A stretch of DNA of 64,000 bases from Rhea pennata (Eukaryota; Chordata; Aves; Rheiformes; Rheidae). The DNA lies in NCBI RefSeq assembly GCF_028389875.1, contig NC_084665.1, forward strand, positions 122,034,602 through 122,098,601. Direction: 5' to 3'. The position numbers and the translations under genes were made by a program. The notes under the pieces are model-generated. The model was not told where the DNA came from and did no database searches. It worked only from the letters and a program-made list of their open reading frames with translations. This document shows, in pieces, positions 9,131 through 22,000 of this stretch (positions are counted from its first letter, which is position 1; every line of letters begins with the position of its first letter).

Positions 9131-12100
9131 TTTTCCTGGACCGCTGTTAGCGCTGTCTGTAGCTTGAATAACCCACAGCGCAGGCAATCTCACCACGATT
9201 AGTTCAGAAACGATTGCACGCGCCAACGTTGCTGAGCTGCTTCTGGTGTCTGCTGCGGTGGAACTTGCTCAGGTGGCAGAGGAGAGGCTAAGTTTAAACG
9301 CAGAGAGGACAGGTTTATAAATAACACCCCCGTGTTTAAATTTTGCGGGGATTTGCTTCAAGGTGCACCTGACCTCATCAACTGATGACATCCATCACAT
9401 TGCCTGTGATGCTCCCTCTGGCCCTGTTCATTGGTGGCAGCTGAGTTTGTAACCTGCCTAAGCCCTCACGTTAGCAAGAGTTATTTTCTCGTTTGTGGTA
9501 AGCTGTTTGGGCTCTTAACTGCTGGTTAGAAGGAGGTAGGGTGTGCAAAAGACAAGTCATGGTATTTCTTGATGATCTGCTGGTCTAACACAAAAAATGA
9601 GTTAATGAGCAGAACAGGGATCTGGCAAAAGGGGGCACTCTAACCCTTAAAATACAAAAGCACACCACCTGAAGAAAAAATCCCTCGTTTTGGTCTTAAA
9701 AAAAAAAAAAAAATCTTGTTAATGCCTAAGTACTATTAAAAAGGCAGAAGGATATATCTCTGAGGAGTGGGAAATAGAGCATATAGTGATAATTCCAATA
9801 TCCTAATGATGATTAAGAGGATCTCAAAACAGTTATAAAGAGATGTGTGGGTTAGGACTTGGAAAACTGCAGCCCTGTGCCTGACATCTTTTGAAAGAAG
9901 AGGATTGGATACTTCAATGTAGGAAAGACATTACTATCTCCTTAGCTGACCACTTGTTGCATCCAAACAAGATCATCTTGACAGACTGGAACTGCATCAG
10001 GCTTAGGGGGTTCCCAAATTACTGTAAGTAAACTTCACTTGAAGATACTTCATGCTCTACTGGGACCAGAACCCAGCCCCTCCAAATGCATCTAGTTGCT
10101 ATGTGCTCTGCTCTGGCACCCTCATATTAAGGCAACACTTTTGCCTGGCTGACTTAACCCCTTCCCAGTCAGGAGTACCCAAGCCCCCTGTATTTAAGGA
10201 GCACAAACGCAGATGTGCTTGCAGACTGAGCTTGACTTGCAGAAAGCTATTTCCTTAGGTTCTTCAACTATAATGTGCAATATTTTACCAGAGAGGGATC
10301 CTTGTTCTTGGCTTTGTTGCAAGCATGCATACCTGAAGAACTGTGACCATCTCAGAATGTATGATGCTTTGGGCTAGACAGGGTAGGGAAATATATTTCT
10401 GATGTGGAGATTCTTGACAATCTCTACCAGGGTTGACCGAGAACAAATTCAGAAACAGCTGCTTGAGGACTAGAACATATCTTGTTGGGTTTATGTGACA
10501 TTGATCATGAATGAAGAAACCCTAAAGCTTGTTACAGGCTTTGGGGCAGGGTTATTACCTGAGTTGTATGAGCATGGGCCACTGCTTCCTGGCTTGAACT
10601 AGCCAGTCTGCCTGCATCTAAAACGTGCTCTGTGGATTTACCACCTTGTGGCCTCAGGAGGCTGGAGACCTGCTACTTCAGTCTCAGTGTAGGTAAGCAC
10701 ATCAGTCTCTGCAGCACAGGGATGGAGGTTGTCGGTAGCACAGTCTGAAACATACTGCAACTGCATTGCAGTCTCAAGTCACAGGCTCCAAGTATTCTTC
10801 TAACCACCTGAGGCCATATTACAGCACCCTCAACACAGCTGCCTGATGAGTGTCGGAGGGTGTGAAGGGAGTGAATTTTCATGTTGCCTGAGGGAACTTG
10901 GATACCATTTTAGAGGAAACAAAGTAAAAGGCAGTAACACCTGCTGTTATTGTTATTGTGCGTCTGTTTAGAAAGAGACTCCTGTAAGGGGCTGACCTGC
11001 TCTGGGGATGTGGTATGCTGTGTGTTTGGGGTTGAGGAGAGTCAGTCAGGTGTCCCTAGAGGCCAGATTCCAAAAGAAACGGTGGCTCCTGAGGGCCTTC
11101 CTCACCTCTTCCTCGCTGGGGGTGCAGAAAACACCCGCGGTCATTTCTGTCAGCGATGAGAGTGAGCACCTGCTCAACACAGACCTCAGGATTTGGCACG
11201 GTTTGATTTCAATTGGATTTGAAAGTGGAAACATTGCTTTTGATTATTCCTTTTTGAAACCACACTTTGAAATGTGTTACCTCAGTTGCGAGGCTCCTTC
11301 CGTGCCGGTTATGTAAGAGTCTGGCACAAATACAGCTCCTTCTCGTGTGTGCTTTGTTGGTTTGCACCATCATAACACCAGGTGCAGAGCGTGCAAGCGA
11401 TCCCTGCTCCTACAGGAATCGCCCAAAAGTCAGACTTGGAGGAAGAAAGACTAAAAAGTAAATTGCTCAAGCATTTAATAGGCCTTTATTGCCAGGAGAT
11501 GCTGTGCTGTGGTCTGGCACTTTTTTTCGGAGGGTCTCCTGAGCTGCCTTTTTAGTGGATAGATGGAGGCCTAGGAAAAGTAAGTGTAAGCATGGGGTAG
11601 ACTTCATGGCGTGGGGAGTCTCCACTGCTCTGCGGCTTGTATGGTGATGTCTTCCTGAGGGAAGTGGCTCAGAGCCTGCTTTTGCTCTAGCTTTCCTAAA
11701 TTCTACCCTCCACTGAGCAACTGTCAAGTGAACCCTAGCTGTTAAAGCCATGCTAATCACTGGTGGCGCAGACATAGCTTCCTTCAGATAGAGAAGGGCC
11801 ATGTATATCACACAGTATGGGTATGTCTGCCGCATTATCTAAGTCCTTCAGGCTCTCTCGCAAATCCGTGTCAGCATGGGCACGAGGAAGTGCCTGGATT
11901 CCTCTATATCCTATTTTTCTCAGATACCAAAACAGCCTTTTGGGACTGAGAAACCTATAAATTACTCAAGAAAGGTTTGTGTGAAGTGGATTTAATTAGA
12001 ATATTTAAACAGTCTGACGACAACTCTAGTCTTTCAGGAAACTTCCTGTTAATGAGTTGTTGGTCAGTCCAAGGCAAGGTAACTGTGCTGAAATTTAATA

Positions 12101-15100
12101 ATCAGAGATTTTGAAAAATGTTGCTGAAAATGGCCTAAGGTATTGAACGTTTCTGGCTTGAGCACCTGTTAATTAACATGGCCATGAAACAGCCACAATA
12201 AATCTTTTATGTTGTTGTAGAGCAAGAAAAGAGGAGAGGAAGAACTGTTCTTCACAGAGAGCATCCTAGCACCAAGCTTGGTGAAGTGATGGACTGGAAA
12301 ATGTTCAGCTCATTCTGTCAAAACATCCCCAGGCTTCAGTCGTTTTGGAGCGTACATCCTGCTGGAGTCACAAGCGGTTACCCCTGCCAGCCCAACTGTG
12401 TGTTCTGCCCTTTGCGTGCGATTGCCAGAGCCGTGATTACATCTGCTCACCTTTGCCTGAGGCTCCTGGAATGCTTCTGGCAACAGGCATGGGTTGTTTT
12501 TTGGGGCACATCACCAATGTCTTCATGCACACCTGTTTTCTTCCGTTTCCTTTTTCCTTTGCTGTGTTCCAGCCCTGAAGGATAAATTGCTATTATATAA
12601 CCTTAATGGAAGAAAAAGGCAGGTGCCAATGATTTCTATCAGGGTGCAGGTGATACATGAAATATGAACTGGTCTGTTGGCAGTTTTACCTGTGCTGAAG
12701 TTAGTAGATACTGGCTCTGTGTTCAGCATCAAAAAGGTACTAAAATTTCCCTTGGAACCTGTGCTATTTTCTCCTCTTTGAGAATTTAAGATGTGATTCG
12801 TTTTGCAGCTTCTCTTAATGTTTTGACTGATGGCATTTCCACAGTATTGAGTTCCCTGTGGGATGCCTGGCACCTTTAAGGTTACAGAAGGGACTGCAGC
12901 ATTGACTTGTCTCAGTATTTGTAAAGCACAAGATTCTTTCAATTTTCTGACTGCGCAGGACATTTTTAAGAGGAATCTAATGTTGAAACAAATCTAAAGC
13001 AGGTTCTTATAAGCTATATACGTAGGAGATAGTTACAGTGTTGTTTCAGAGTGAGACGTTATGAGTTTGGAGGGGGAAGCAGAATGTGTGACAAAGTAAG
13101 ATTAAATACAGCAAATGACCTCTGAGGCTTTTCTCTTAGATAGTAAATTCCTGGTCTACTTGAGTCTTGTACAGGTCTGGATGCCAAGAGGTGTCTGTTT
13201 TCCTGGCTTTCCTTAGTGCCTATCTCTGGAGTTATGTAACAGAAAACCTCACCAGAACCGTCAAACAAATAACTCATTGACTAGTGCAGGCAGTTCCTTC
13301 AGCACTTGCATCACAGTGAAAGATAAGTCTTAGCTTGGGAATGTGCACCTCATTCCAGAAATCTCAGATTCTTTCCTTCAGAAACAGCTGGGAACATCTT
13401 GAGTACCCAAGGAAAGCACTGAGGTGAAAGTCCATGTCCTGTTTTCTTAGATACTTAAAAAAAATAAGGATGGATTATGAAAAATTACCCAATCATCTTG
13501 AAAGGCGAATGTAATCTGAAGACTGATGGGAGAACTCCCAGGTTCCTCTACATTTCATAGAGTCAATATTTGTTCTTTCTCTATTTATAACCCATTACTC
13601 TTTCTAGGTGGGCAGGAGATTTCAAAGGGAGACCATTTGTTTGTCTTGATTAATGCATCAATGCTAGTGGCTTGGCATAATAAATTATATCTACTATCAC
13701 AACTGCTCATGCAGAGGAAAAAGCAAAATACGTATTTATGATGGAATTGCTCAAAGTCAAAGCTTCTCATTATTTTAAACAAAACTGCTCTTCATTCCGT
13801 TATTGCATGAACGGTGAGAAAATTGAGGAGAGAATTTGATCTACTATCTCTTGTTTTGCAAAAGCGCTTTAAAATCATAGCATTATTTTCCTCTGAACTT
13901 GTTCATCTGCATGGAGTATTATTGCAGAAAGACAGGCATGACAGAGAAACTGCTGCTTTATCTTATGTCTGACTTAGCTCCCAGTGAATTTGCAGGAGAG
14001 CTTTCACCTGAGAACTGGGCTTTACAAGCACTGCATCTCTGCCTTACCCTCCACAAAGCCACTGGTGACTCTGGACACTGACCTTCTAAACCAGCTGAAG
14101 CTCTTGTAGGTATTCTCAACGACACTTATGGCAATCTTCTTTTGGTGGAAACTGCCTCATGCAGGCCACCCTGGGCCTCTTCTTGTCGAATGCAGCTGCT
14201 TTACCTCTTAAGTAACAAGGTACGTCTAGTGAAGGGAAGGTTAACCAGAGGCCAGCAGGTGTGCTGTATCTGGACTCATTCAGTGAGGCAAAAATAAATG
14301 ATTTTACCTGTCATTGCAAGAAAACAGAAGGTGGTTTGGCTAGTTACGTATGTCCTAGATGGGGTGGCAGGGGAAGCAAGACATTATCAACAACAGGTAA
14401 ATAGAAAAGATTCTCCGTGGGCACTAGCAGCCCAGTTGAGAACTGCTAAGGAGGTGTGCTCTACGTGAAATAGCACCTCTCAGACAGCTGTAGAAAAGGC
14501 AAGGAATGAGCATGGAGTAGTGAGTGAGGGAAAGCTAGGAGGGTGATGCTGGTTTGCTGATCCATCACAAAAAGCTGGTCCAGCAGAAATTGAAAAGGGG
14601 TTGGAAGCTGGGTGGGACTAATCCCTTCGTATCTCTCCAGTGACGAACAAGCCATGGCTTCAGTCAGTCACCCAGAGGGTGTGTTTCTATTTTCTTGGTA
14701 TGTTACTTGCACGTAGAAATGCCACCATCTATACTAATTATAGGCAGTCCCCCATAAGCTTGTAAGCTCTGAGGTAATGATTAGCGTGCACACATACTTA
14801 CACACACAAAATTGCTGTCAGCCCAGACCGCAGCCCAGAGGAACCCAAACATTGGCAAATCTCTTTTAAGACAACAATGTAGCTTCTTTCCTTCTTTTGT
14901 AGGTCTGTGTGGTTGTCCCTGCAAGTAATGTTACTGTACTAAGTTGAAGACGTGTCTTCCAGCCAGTACTTACCAGGTGTCCAGAGAGAATGAATGCACT
15001 AAAATGTCTATATATGGTTTCTGCAATGAGAAATCTCTCTCATCTAGAAGAAAGCTAACTGGAGTTACTCCAGTCACAGTGTGGTGGCTACAAAGTGCAA

Positions 15101-18100
15101 AGTTTGGAATGGCTTGAACCTCAATGCCGTTGTGGTTCCTTAGTCTGTTTTAGATGCCATAGTAGGCTATAGGCTATGTCCAGTACTGTATGCAATGCCT
15201 GGCATGCCTGTAATTTATCACTGAACAGTCTCTTTAGCACTGTGATATAGATAAATGGCAATAATGTTGACTTGTGTACTTAAATGCATGTGGAAGCATG
15301 CAGTTAATGCTTGAAACAGTTCTTTCAGACAGAAAGTATTAAAAAAAAAAGGGAAAAGAAAATGTCCTCTAAGCGGTATTTCTCCTGTTAAGCACGTATG
15401 AAAGGGGAACATACCTGTTTTGCTTCTTGCAAACGACAGGCCTAGGCCATTGCTGAATGTGCACTGATGCTAGTGAAAAAACATTTGGGATTAATTTGAC
15501 CCATTCAGCAGAAAGGCATTTTCTCCAATTCCTTTTGATTTCTTACCAGTTTATGATTTGTGAGAAAGAGGTTTTTTGTTTAATTTGCTATCTGCACAAA
15601 AAAGAGTGAAATACCTTGTGCCTTTAGGCAATGATAACCCTGAGGCAAAAGCAGATGAGGTCGATCTGAGTCATGCTGGAGAGAGATCTGCTTATTATAC
15701 ATTCCTCAATACTCTTCAGCTCTACTTTCCATTAGCTTTGTCCTTTAATAAAGATAATATTAGGTGTTAGGCTTCAATGAAATTGCTTTCTTACAATCTA
15801 GAATCATTCAAATTTATTGATGATTAAAGACGCAAGGGTATGAGGGGACATAGAGAGCTATATTACTTGTTCACTCCTACAGGAGAAGAAAGACCTGACC
15901 TTGAACCAGGGAAGTTGGTAAGAAATTTTTCATTGACCTCAGTGGATCAAACTTGAGTTCAAGGTCTGCTGAATGGCCCTGTAGGAATAGTCTATCTTCT
16001 GCTGTGTCCACTCTGGAGTGGGATTACAGGATGTGCTGTCATCCCTGGCCCGCTCTTATCAGGCCTAGGTAACAACATGGTAGAGATGCTGTGGCACTGG
16101 CTTTATTACAGACAGTACCAGTCAGCCTTGGGACCATTTATGCAGTTCTTACTCTCTGCCACTACATTTTCACCACTCCTATTAAGAACTTACAAAATAC
16201 TGCTGGAGGTTTTACCACATGTCTGGCTGGTCCTCTTATAGCCACATGAGTTGCAGTGCCTGTGTCCAGAGCCTTGACTGGTTCAGCTTACAAATACAGA
16301 TGTGGCTGTGGTGCTGAGGCTCCATGGCCATGCTTGGAAACAGCCAATTTTGTGTGAAAAATGTCTCTGCCAACTATAATGGCAATCCCAATGGAAATGT
16401 CCTATGTAAGTTGTAACTGTAGTTGCCATAGAGATGGTATGTGGTTGTGTTAGAGGATGTGTGCCTAACCATGAGAGAGGTGGATCTCGGTCCTCGTGGT
16501 GCTGTGGGAGGGGGTGCAGTAGGACTCTTTCATTGTCCTTCATGCTGTCATACCTACATGCCCTCAGAATGGAGGCCAAAGTACACATGAGGTCTGGGAT
16601 AGAGGCTGGGGCCATTATAGCATCATTTTAAGACTGAATACTGAGATGATTCCAGGTTTTGATCAAATTGCATCATGGCATGTTTCTCCCACAGGACAAG
16701 TGGAGAATTTCCAATCAATAGATCTGGGGAAGAATTCCAGTTCCTGTGGAAATGGATGGCAATGTAAGTTATCTGTTAGGATAGGCAGTAAAACAGGAAA
16801 CAAAAGGGAAAAAATTGTGCAGGAGGTAAAGATTAAAAGAAGGAGATCATGAAGCTTAAGAAATACTAGGAACCACTGTAACCTGAAGAGGCTCGTACCC
16901 ATGCAAGAGCAGAAAAGAGCCAATTCTCCCTTGGCTGCAAGAGGAGAAATAATAGAAGAAGCATGCTAACATTCAACCAGTTGGGATATCTCTACTTCAT
17001 TACTGCTCTCTGAGCATAAGCACTTACTAGCATGGGTGCATCAGTGTATAATTATGGCTACACACTGCCTACCTGAGTGTGCTTGGCCACCTGAGAAAGC
17101 AAAGACCATTTAGGTCAGAGGCAAGTATCTTCATACATAAAATTCAGGCCCCCTCCTAAAAAGTTGTCCTGGAGAGCTATTGGATATACTAAAGGAAAAA
17201 TAGCAGCAGTAATAAAAAAAAGTCAGTATGTATCATCATTCCAATGGTGGAGAAATCGTCTCTGGAAATTTGTTAGGAGGTGCCTAATGGGTCAAGTCAA
17301 ATGGGAGTATAGTTTTACGTTACAGATATTATAAAAAGATCACAAATCCTGAAGGTCTCAGTGGACTTCAAAGTCAGCTGGGTGCTGTATGCTGACATAG
17401 CAAGAAACCTTAGAAAGCCAACATCCAAATAGGCAGGAGAGAGCAAGCCCAGGGAGAAGATAGGATCCAAATCACAGCTGAGGAACTCAAAGCCTTTCTG
17501 TGTTTCTTGAAATTCTTACATGACTTGCCTCAGGTACAGTACAAAGATGACTTCATATCCCAATAGTTCCAATACAGTGATTAATCTAAAAGCATCTGCA
17601 GGATACAAGGCACAAACTAAATTCAATTGGATATGCTGGTCTCAGAAAAAAACACCAGGCTGTACAGGTTCCTTTAACTTAGAACATATTGTAAAGAAAA
17701 CACCAACTCAGAATCAATTACTTGTTGCAAACGTGAGGGGAATGGTTTTAGTTTCATTGCAGATCACTTTTTAGTCTCCAAATATTTTATTTTTGACATT
17801 TTCAAAAAGGGGAGGATTTTGCATCATTGTTTACAGTATTTCCTAAAGTTTAGTGAGAATGGTGCATTGCTTGGTGCCTTTGGTCTACATTGAGTTATGT
17901 TAAAACAACATGACCGCTCCAAACTGTCCCAGTATGGAGCAAAGTCTCCTGGGATTTATATTTGTTTTGTAAACTGGGTTGATTGAGTGAAACAAAATGT
18001 GAAAATTTCAAAGGCTTATCGTTCTGAATATTCTGCACAGCTGTTGTTTCACACTGAATATGGAAACAAGGAAGGATTTTACATGTGACATAATTGGTGT

Positions 18101-18363
18101 TACATTGCAAAACTGCATTATATGAAGGCCTGTGCCATCAAATTGATGATGAAAGCAAACAGCCCTTACTTCTATGAGTAATCCCATCTGTTTCCATAAG
18201 ATGCTCTTAGGAGAAAGGTCAAAAGAAAAAAAAAAAGAACAAACAGGCATTTTGTACCGGGAAGCTTTGTTGGTTTATAATTGAAGCCCTCTCCACCTGA
18301 CGTAGGCATAGTTCTATAGGTACAAATGCACGTATACTCTGTTGTTAATTTATATTAACTTAG
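9131..18363. other. Non-coding stretch upstream of MRPL19
   Basis: I see no exon, RNA gene or recognisable transposon. Contents are ordinary AT-leaning sequence with an A tract near 9698-9713 and small poly(A/T) runs. The longest open frames (- strand 12963-12523, 146 codons; - strand 11835-11467, 122 codons) have no family features, no CpG promoter and no conserved-looking blocks. I treat them as chance. Confidence 0.5.
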
Positions 18364-18540
18364 AAGGAGGCAATGTGGCCAAGCAGATTGAGCTATAACT
18401 GGACTCAGGAGATTATTTAATCTTTTCTCATCGCTGCCACAGTTTTGCCTGTCTCACCGTGGAAAATGCAGTGATCTCAAACAAGTGACTCTGTGTTTCA
18501 CTTTTGCCAGGTGTAAAATGGCAGGATGCAATGGTGTTCT
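18364..18540 (+). mobile_element. MIR-like tRNA-derived SINE fragment
   Basis: GGAGGCAATGTGGCC, then GGACTCAGGAGA, CATCGCTGCCAC, an AAACAAGTGACTCTGTG block and GTGTAAAATGG follow the order of the MIR consensus: tRNA-related head with A-box-like region, core, then the TGTAAAATGGG-type 3' part. It is strongly diverged and carries indels, as expected of an amniote-age insertion. Confidence 0.6.
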
Positions 18541-18914
18541 TTTGGAGAAAGCTTGGAGGCTTGATGAAAAAAAAAAAAAACAACAGTAAGAAGTAAGTAA
18601 TGGTACTATGGTTCAGAAAGCAAGATTAGTTACCTGGTGCATTTCTACAAATGTATCTGTTACTGGTGTGAGGATTTGATTCTCCTGCTTACAACCAAGG
18701 GAAGTTACCTGCTCTAACCTGTTTGTGACTGTGTAATCAAACATGGCTTGATTATAGTTCTCCAGCTGAAACTTAATCCTGGCCCAGCTCTCCTACTGAC
18801 CAGCACTTCTTCAAGCTGAGGATGGTTTAAAGTTAGCAAGGCTGAGGTTAGTAATGCAGGGTCAGTGAAAAATAGGGAAGCATCACTGAAAATCAACCCT
18901 AAAAGATAGTAAGA

Positions 18915-19075
18915 TCAGTGCATAAGCACTGAACTAGGAATCGTGCTAACTGGGTGCGTTCCTGCTTACCGTTGACAAGCTGGGTGACTTTGGGCAAGTT
19001 GCTTCACTTCTCTGTGCCTCAGTTTCCCCAGCTGCACTTGTATTTACTTTTAAAGTACTTTGGGAATCTGCATGC
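18915..19075 (+). mobile_element. MIR-like SINE fragment, core and 3' half
   Basis: The segment around 18,980-19,035 reads TGGGTGACTTTGGGCAAGTT, GCTTCACTTCTCTGTGCCTC and AGTTTCCCCAGCTG. This is the best-known MIR core with few changes. It is followed by TTTTAAAGTACTTTGGGAATC, resembling the L2/MIR 3' end (AAAGCGCTTTGGGA type). Same orientation as the copy 385 bases upstream. Confidence 0.75.
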
Positions 19076-22000
19076 ATAGTTCAGTTACTATAGTTTTATA
19101 GGTAGCAGAAGAAGGAGAGGACCTGCAAGAGAGAAGGTAGGAGTATGGAACGAGGATGAACAATGCACTTACGTATTGTGGTCAAAAAGGAGGACTGAGA
19201 TACAGTTCTTAAGCATCCTGGGCTAAAGCCGTGCAGAGATTCGGGTGACTAAGTCCTTGTTCATCTCCATCTGGGAAGGCACCCTGATGTCCTTGGAGGT
19301 GGGACCCAGTGTGTCTGCTTCTCAATGCTGAGTGGCCACAGCTCCTGTTACTTCAGGTGGAGCTGAGAGGTGCTGAGATCAGGCTCAGGCTGTGTGTACA
19401 TAACTGAGTGCTATGGACTTCTGCAGTTCCTAAGCTGGGCACATCAACTGTATTGTTCTTTTTGCCATGCTATTAAAACCAAGCTCAGATGCAAGGCACT
19501 CTGTCTCCTAGAGCGAGGAGTTATGTTTAAGTATACCCAAACATCCTATTTAATAATGAATAGTCATTCTCTATGGTTACAGTGTGATGAGAAGGACTGA
19601 GAAGTCACCCCTCCTAGCTAAGATGTAATGTTGAATACTGATGTATTGGCCTATTCCTCCTTCTGAGTGGTTTTAGGGGCAAGGAATCCAAGAGGTTTTC
19701 TAGGATCACATGTATTATTGCCTGTTCCTGAGACATATTTGAAGGTATGTCTTGATTTCGAGGGCTGTTACTCCTAAAAAGAAAAATCCGCGTTGGTGTC
19801 CGTGTTGATTCATGTTTGCCCCATGAGACTATCTGTGATGGAGACACCATCCTTTGTCTGTGCTGCAGTTGGGACAGGTGGCCCCTTCCCATTTGAAACA
19901 CACAGCTGATGTTTCCACATGCCCTAAGGAATAAGGACATTATGGAGATGGGCTTTAACTGAATTGCCTATTTGTCAAAGGCTGTTTTTTTTTCTTTAAG
20001 CAAGAGCTGTTTTCTGCTTTCCTTTTGGAAGGTGTTTTTGCAAACTGGCTTAAAAACAAAGACCCCACATGACACTGATGTAAACTTCCTCCCCTGTACT
20101 TTGACGTATTAACAATAACATAAAGGGCTGCTCAAGTGCACTTCCCATGTTTAGCCTTAAAACCTTTGTCACCAAAGTGTTTTTTTTCTCCCCCATATAC
20201 TGAGTCAGTCAAACCTAATTACCCTTTAATCAGTAAAATCAACACCTGCTAACAGGGTGGGCTCTTTTAGCAAATACTGCTTAGTTTTTTCCAGACTACT
20301 GATAAATTTCCAGGGGCCCTATTACCTCTTTGTCCAGTTGATAAGGAGCTTTGACTGAAAATCTGGTAATAGGTATGGTTATCTCATGCCTGTAAGGTAA
20401 TAGTGGTGAATCTTCCTCTTGGCAGAACTAAGCGAGACAGAAATTATATGTAGTTGCTTGCAGCCAAGTGTTCTGATCTTTTCTCTTTAAAAATCAGGTC
20501 AATCCTGGATACTATGGGTCAGAGAAATCTGGCATGTGGGATTAAAGCTTCAGGAGAAATAAAGAGGAGGGTGGACATAGATGTTCCTTGATCTTGCTTA
20601 TGCAACCCTCCTTAAAAAGGCAAGGTGGCAGGGATGTCTGTGGAGAGCAGGAACTGGAACTCAAGCACCTGGAGCCTGCTGGACCACAGAGTACATCTGT
20701 GCTGTCAGTTGAACACATGGCCACTACCTTCCTCAAGAGCTGACTCATCTGCACGTTAGTGTAGATCCTCAGCATGCAAAGAGCAATTTGTGGGAAGGAG
20801 GATTGCTTAGGTGCATTTTAGGGCTGCACTGTCAGGGTGGATGGGCTGTGGACAGGATTCAAGCTCAAATGCAAGCCCCAGTTACACTCATCCTCAGTGT
20901 GGCTGGTGAAACCTGAGCGAGGGTGGCAGTATGGACAGAAGCAAAAGCGAAGGGAGTCAGAGGGCTTACAGTTGCTCTTGAACTGGCTTTTACCACACAG
21001 TGCAGGCCAGAATGGGTACGTGGTAGAAATGAGGAATGTGGTATTCATGGCAGTGCTCTTGAAAATGTTTTTCATGTGTACTCTGACAGCTAGTCTGATT
21101 TTAATCTGAGATCAGCTGAAACATTGTTTTTCAGCATAAGAACCTCTTTATAGAGACAGCTAAAATGCCAGCTTTGGTTTTATCTATCACCTAAGGCAGT
21201 GCTAGTTAGAGGTTAAAGCAGCTGCTATGGAAGGACACAGATTTCCTGAGTTTGAAAACTGTAGGTTACAAACTCCATGAAAATCCTTCTCTTGTTGAGC
21301 TGAATGGAGAGGAGAGGGAGATAGAGGGGAGCCTGGTTTGGATGGTTTCTGTCGGAAGGGAAGAGGATTTTGTGGGTTGAGACCAGCCCCAGTCCTGCAA
21401 TGAGATCTAGGCGGGTTTGATTCCTGGGCTCGTGCAGAGTCTCCTGTATTGTAGGATCAAGGGTGGAAATATCTGAAGAAGTGTCCTATCGCTAATCTGG
21501 CAGGACATCACTTTTCCTGCTGATTTCAGCAGCAGCTACAAGCGCTAGTCATTCCAAAAATCCTTGTGAATTTAGGTGCTTTGTTTTGGGCTCCCTCCTT
21601 TGAAAACACTGCCCACTCTTCTGTCTGTCTGCAACAGAGAGGCAAGATCCCAAGTACCTACAGTAATAGCAGCTGGGCTTCTCCAAATCAGCTCCCCCAG
21701 GGCACCTGAATGCTACCCCTCTCTTAACTCCTTGCACCTGATGTGGCCTGCTGCGCTGCTGCTGGACAGCTGCACGGTGGTAGTCTGGAGCAAATTTGGT
21801 GAAGCGATGGCTTTTAGGACCCTGGGACCTCCGCCAAGGCTCAGGTAGGTCTGTCTCATTCGTCAGCCTCACTCAGTCCAGCTTCATTCACTCCCAGGGA
21901 TGTGTGCGTGCGTGCGTGTGTGTGTGCGTGTGCGCGCACACCGAGTGCTTTTCCTTCCTGACTGCTCTCTGTGAGCAGCAATGGAACTAACAGTTTTCTC

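Noticed and set aside
8427-9167. 246-codon + strand open frame and a 189-codon - strand frame (8657-9226) in GC-rich DNA
   Set aside because: Both lie in the CpG island where stop codons are rare. The composition is Ala/Arg/Gly/Pro-rich without domains. Only the last part of the - frame, from the ATG at 8770, is real (MRPL19 exon 1).
11467-11835. 122-codon - strand open frame
   Set aside because: Same reasons. Its composition looks like random translation.
12523-12963. 146-codon - strand open frame
   Set aside because: No domain, signal or promoter and no splice partner. A frame of this length is expected by chance in 55 kb of non-coding DNA.
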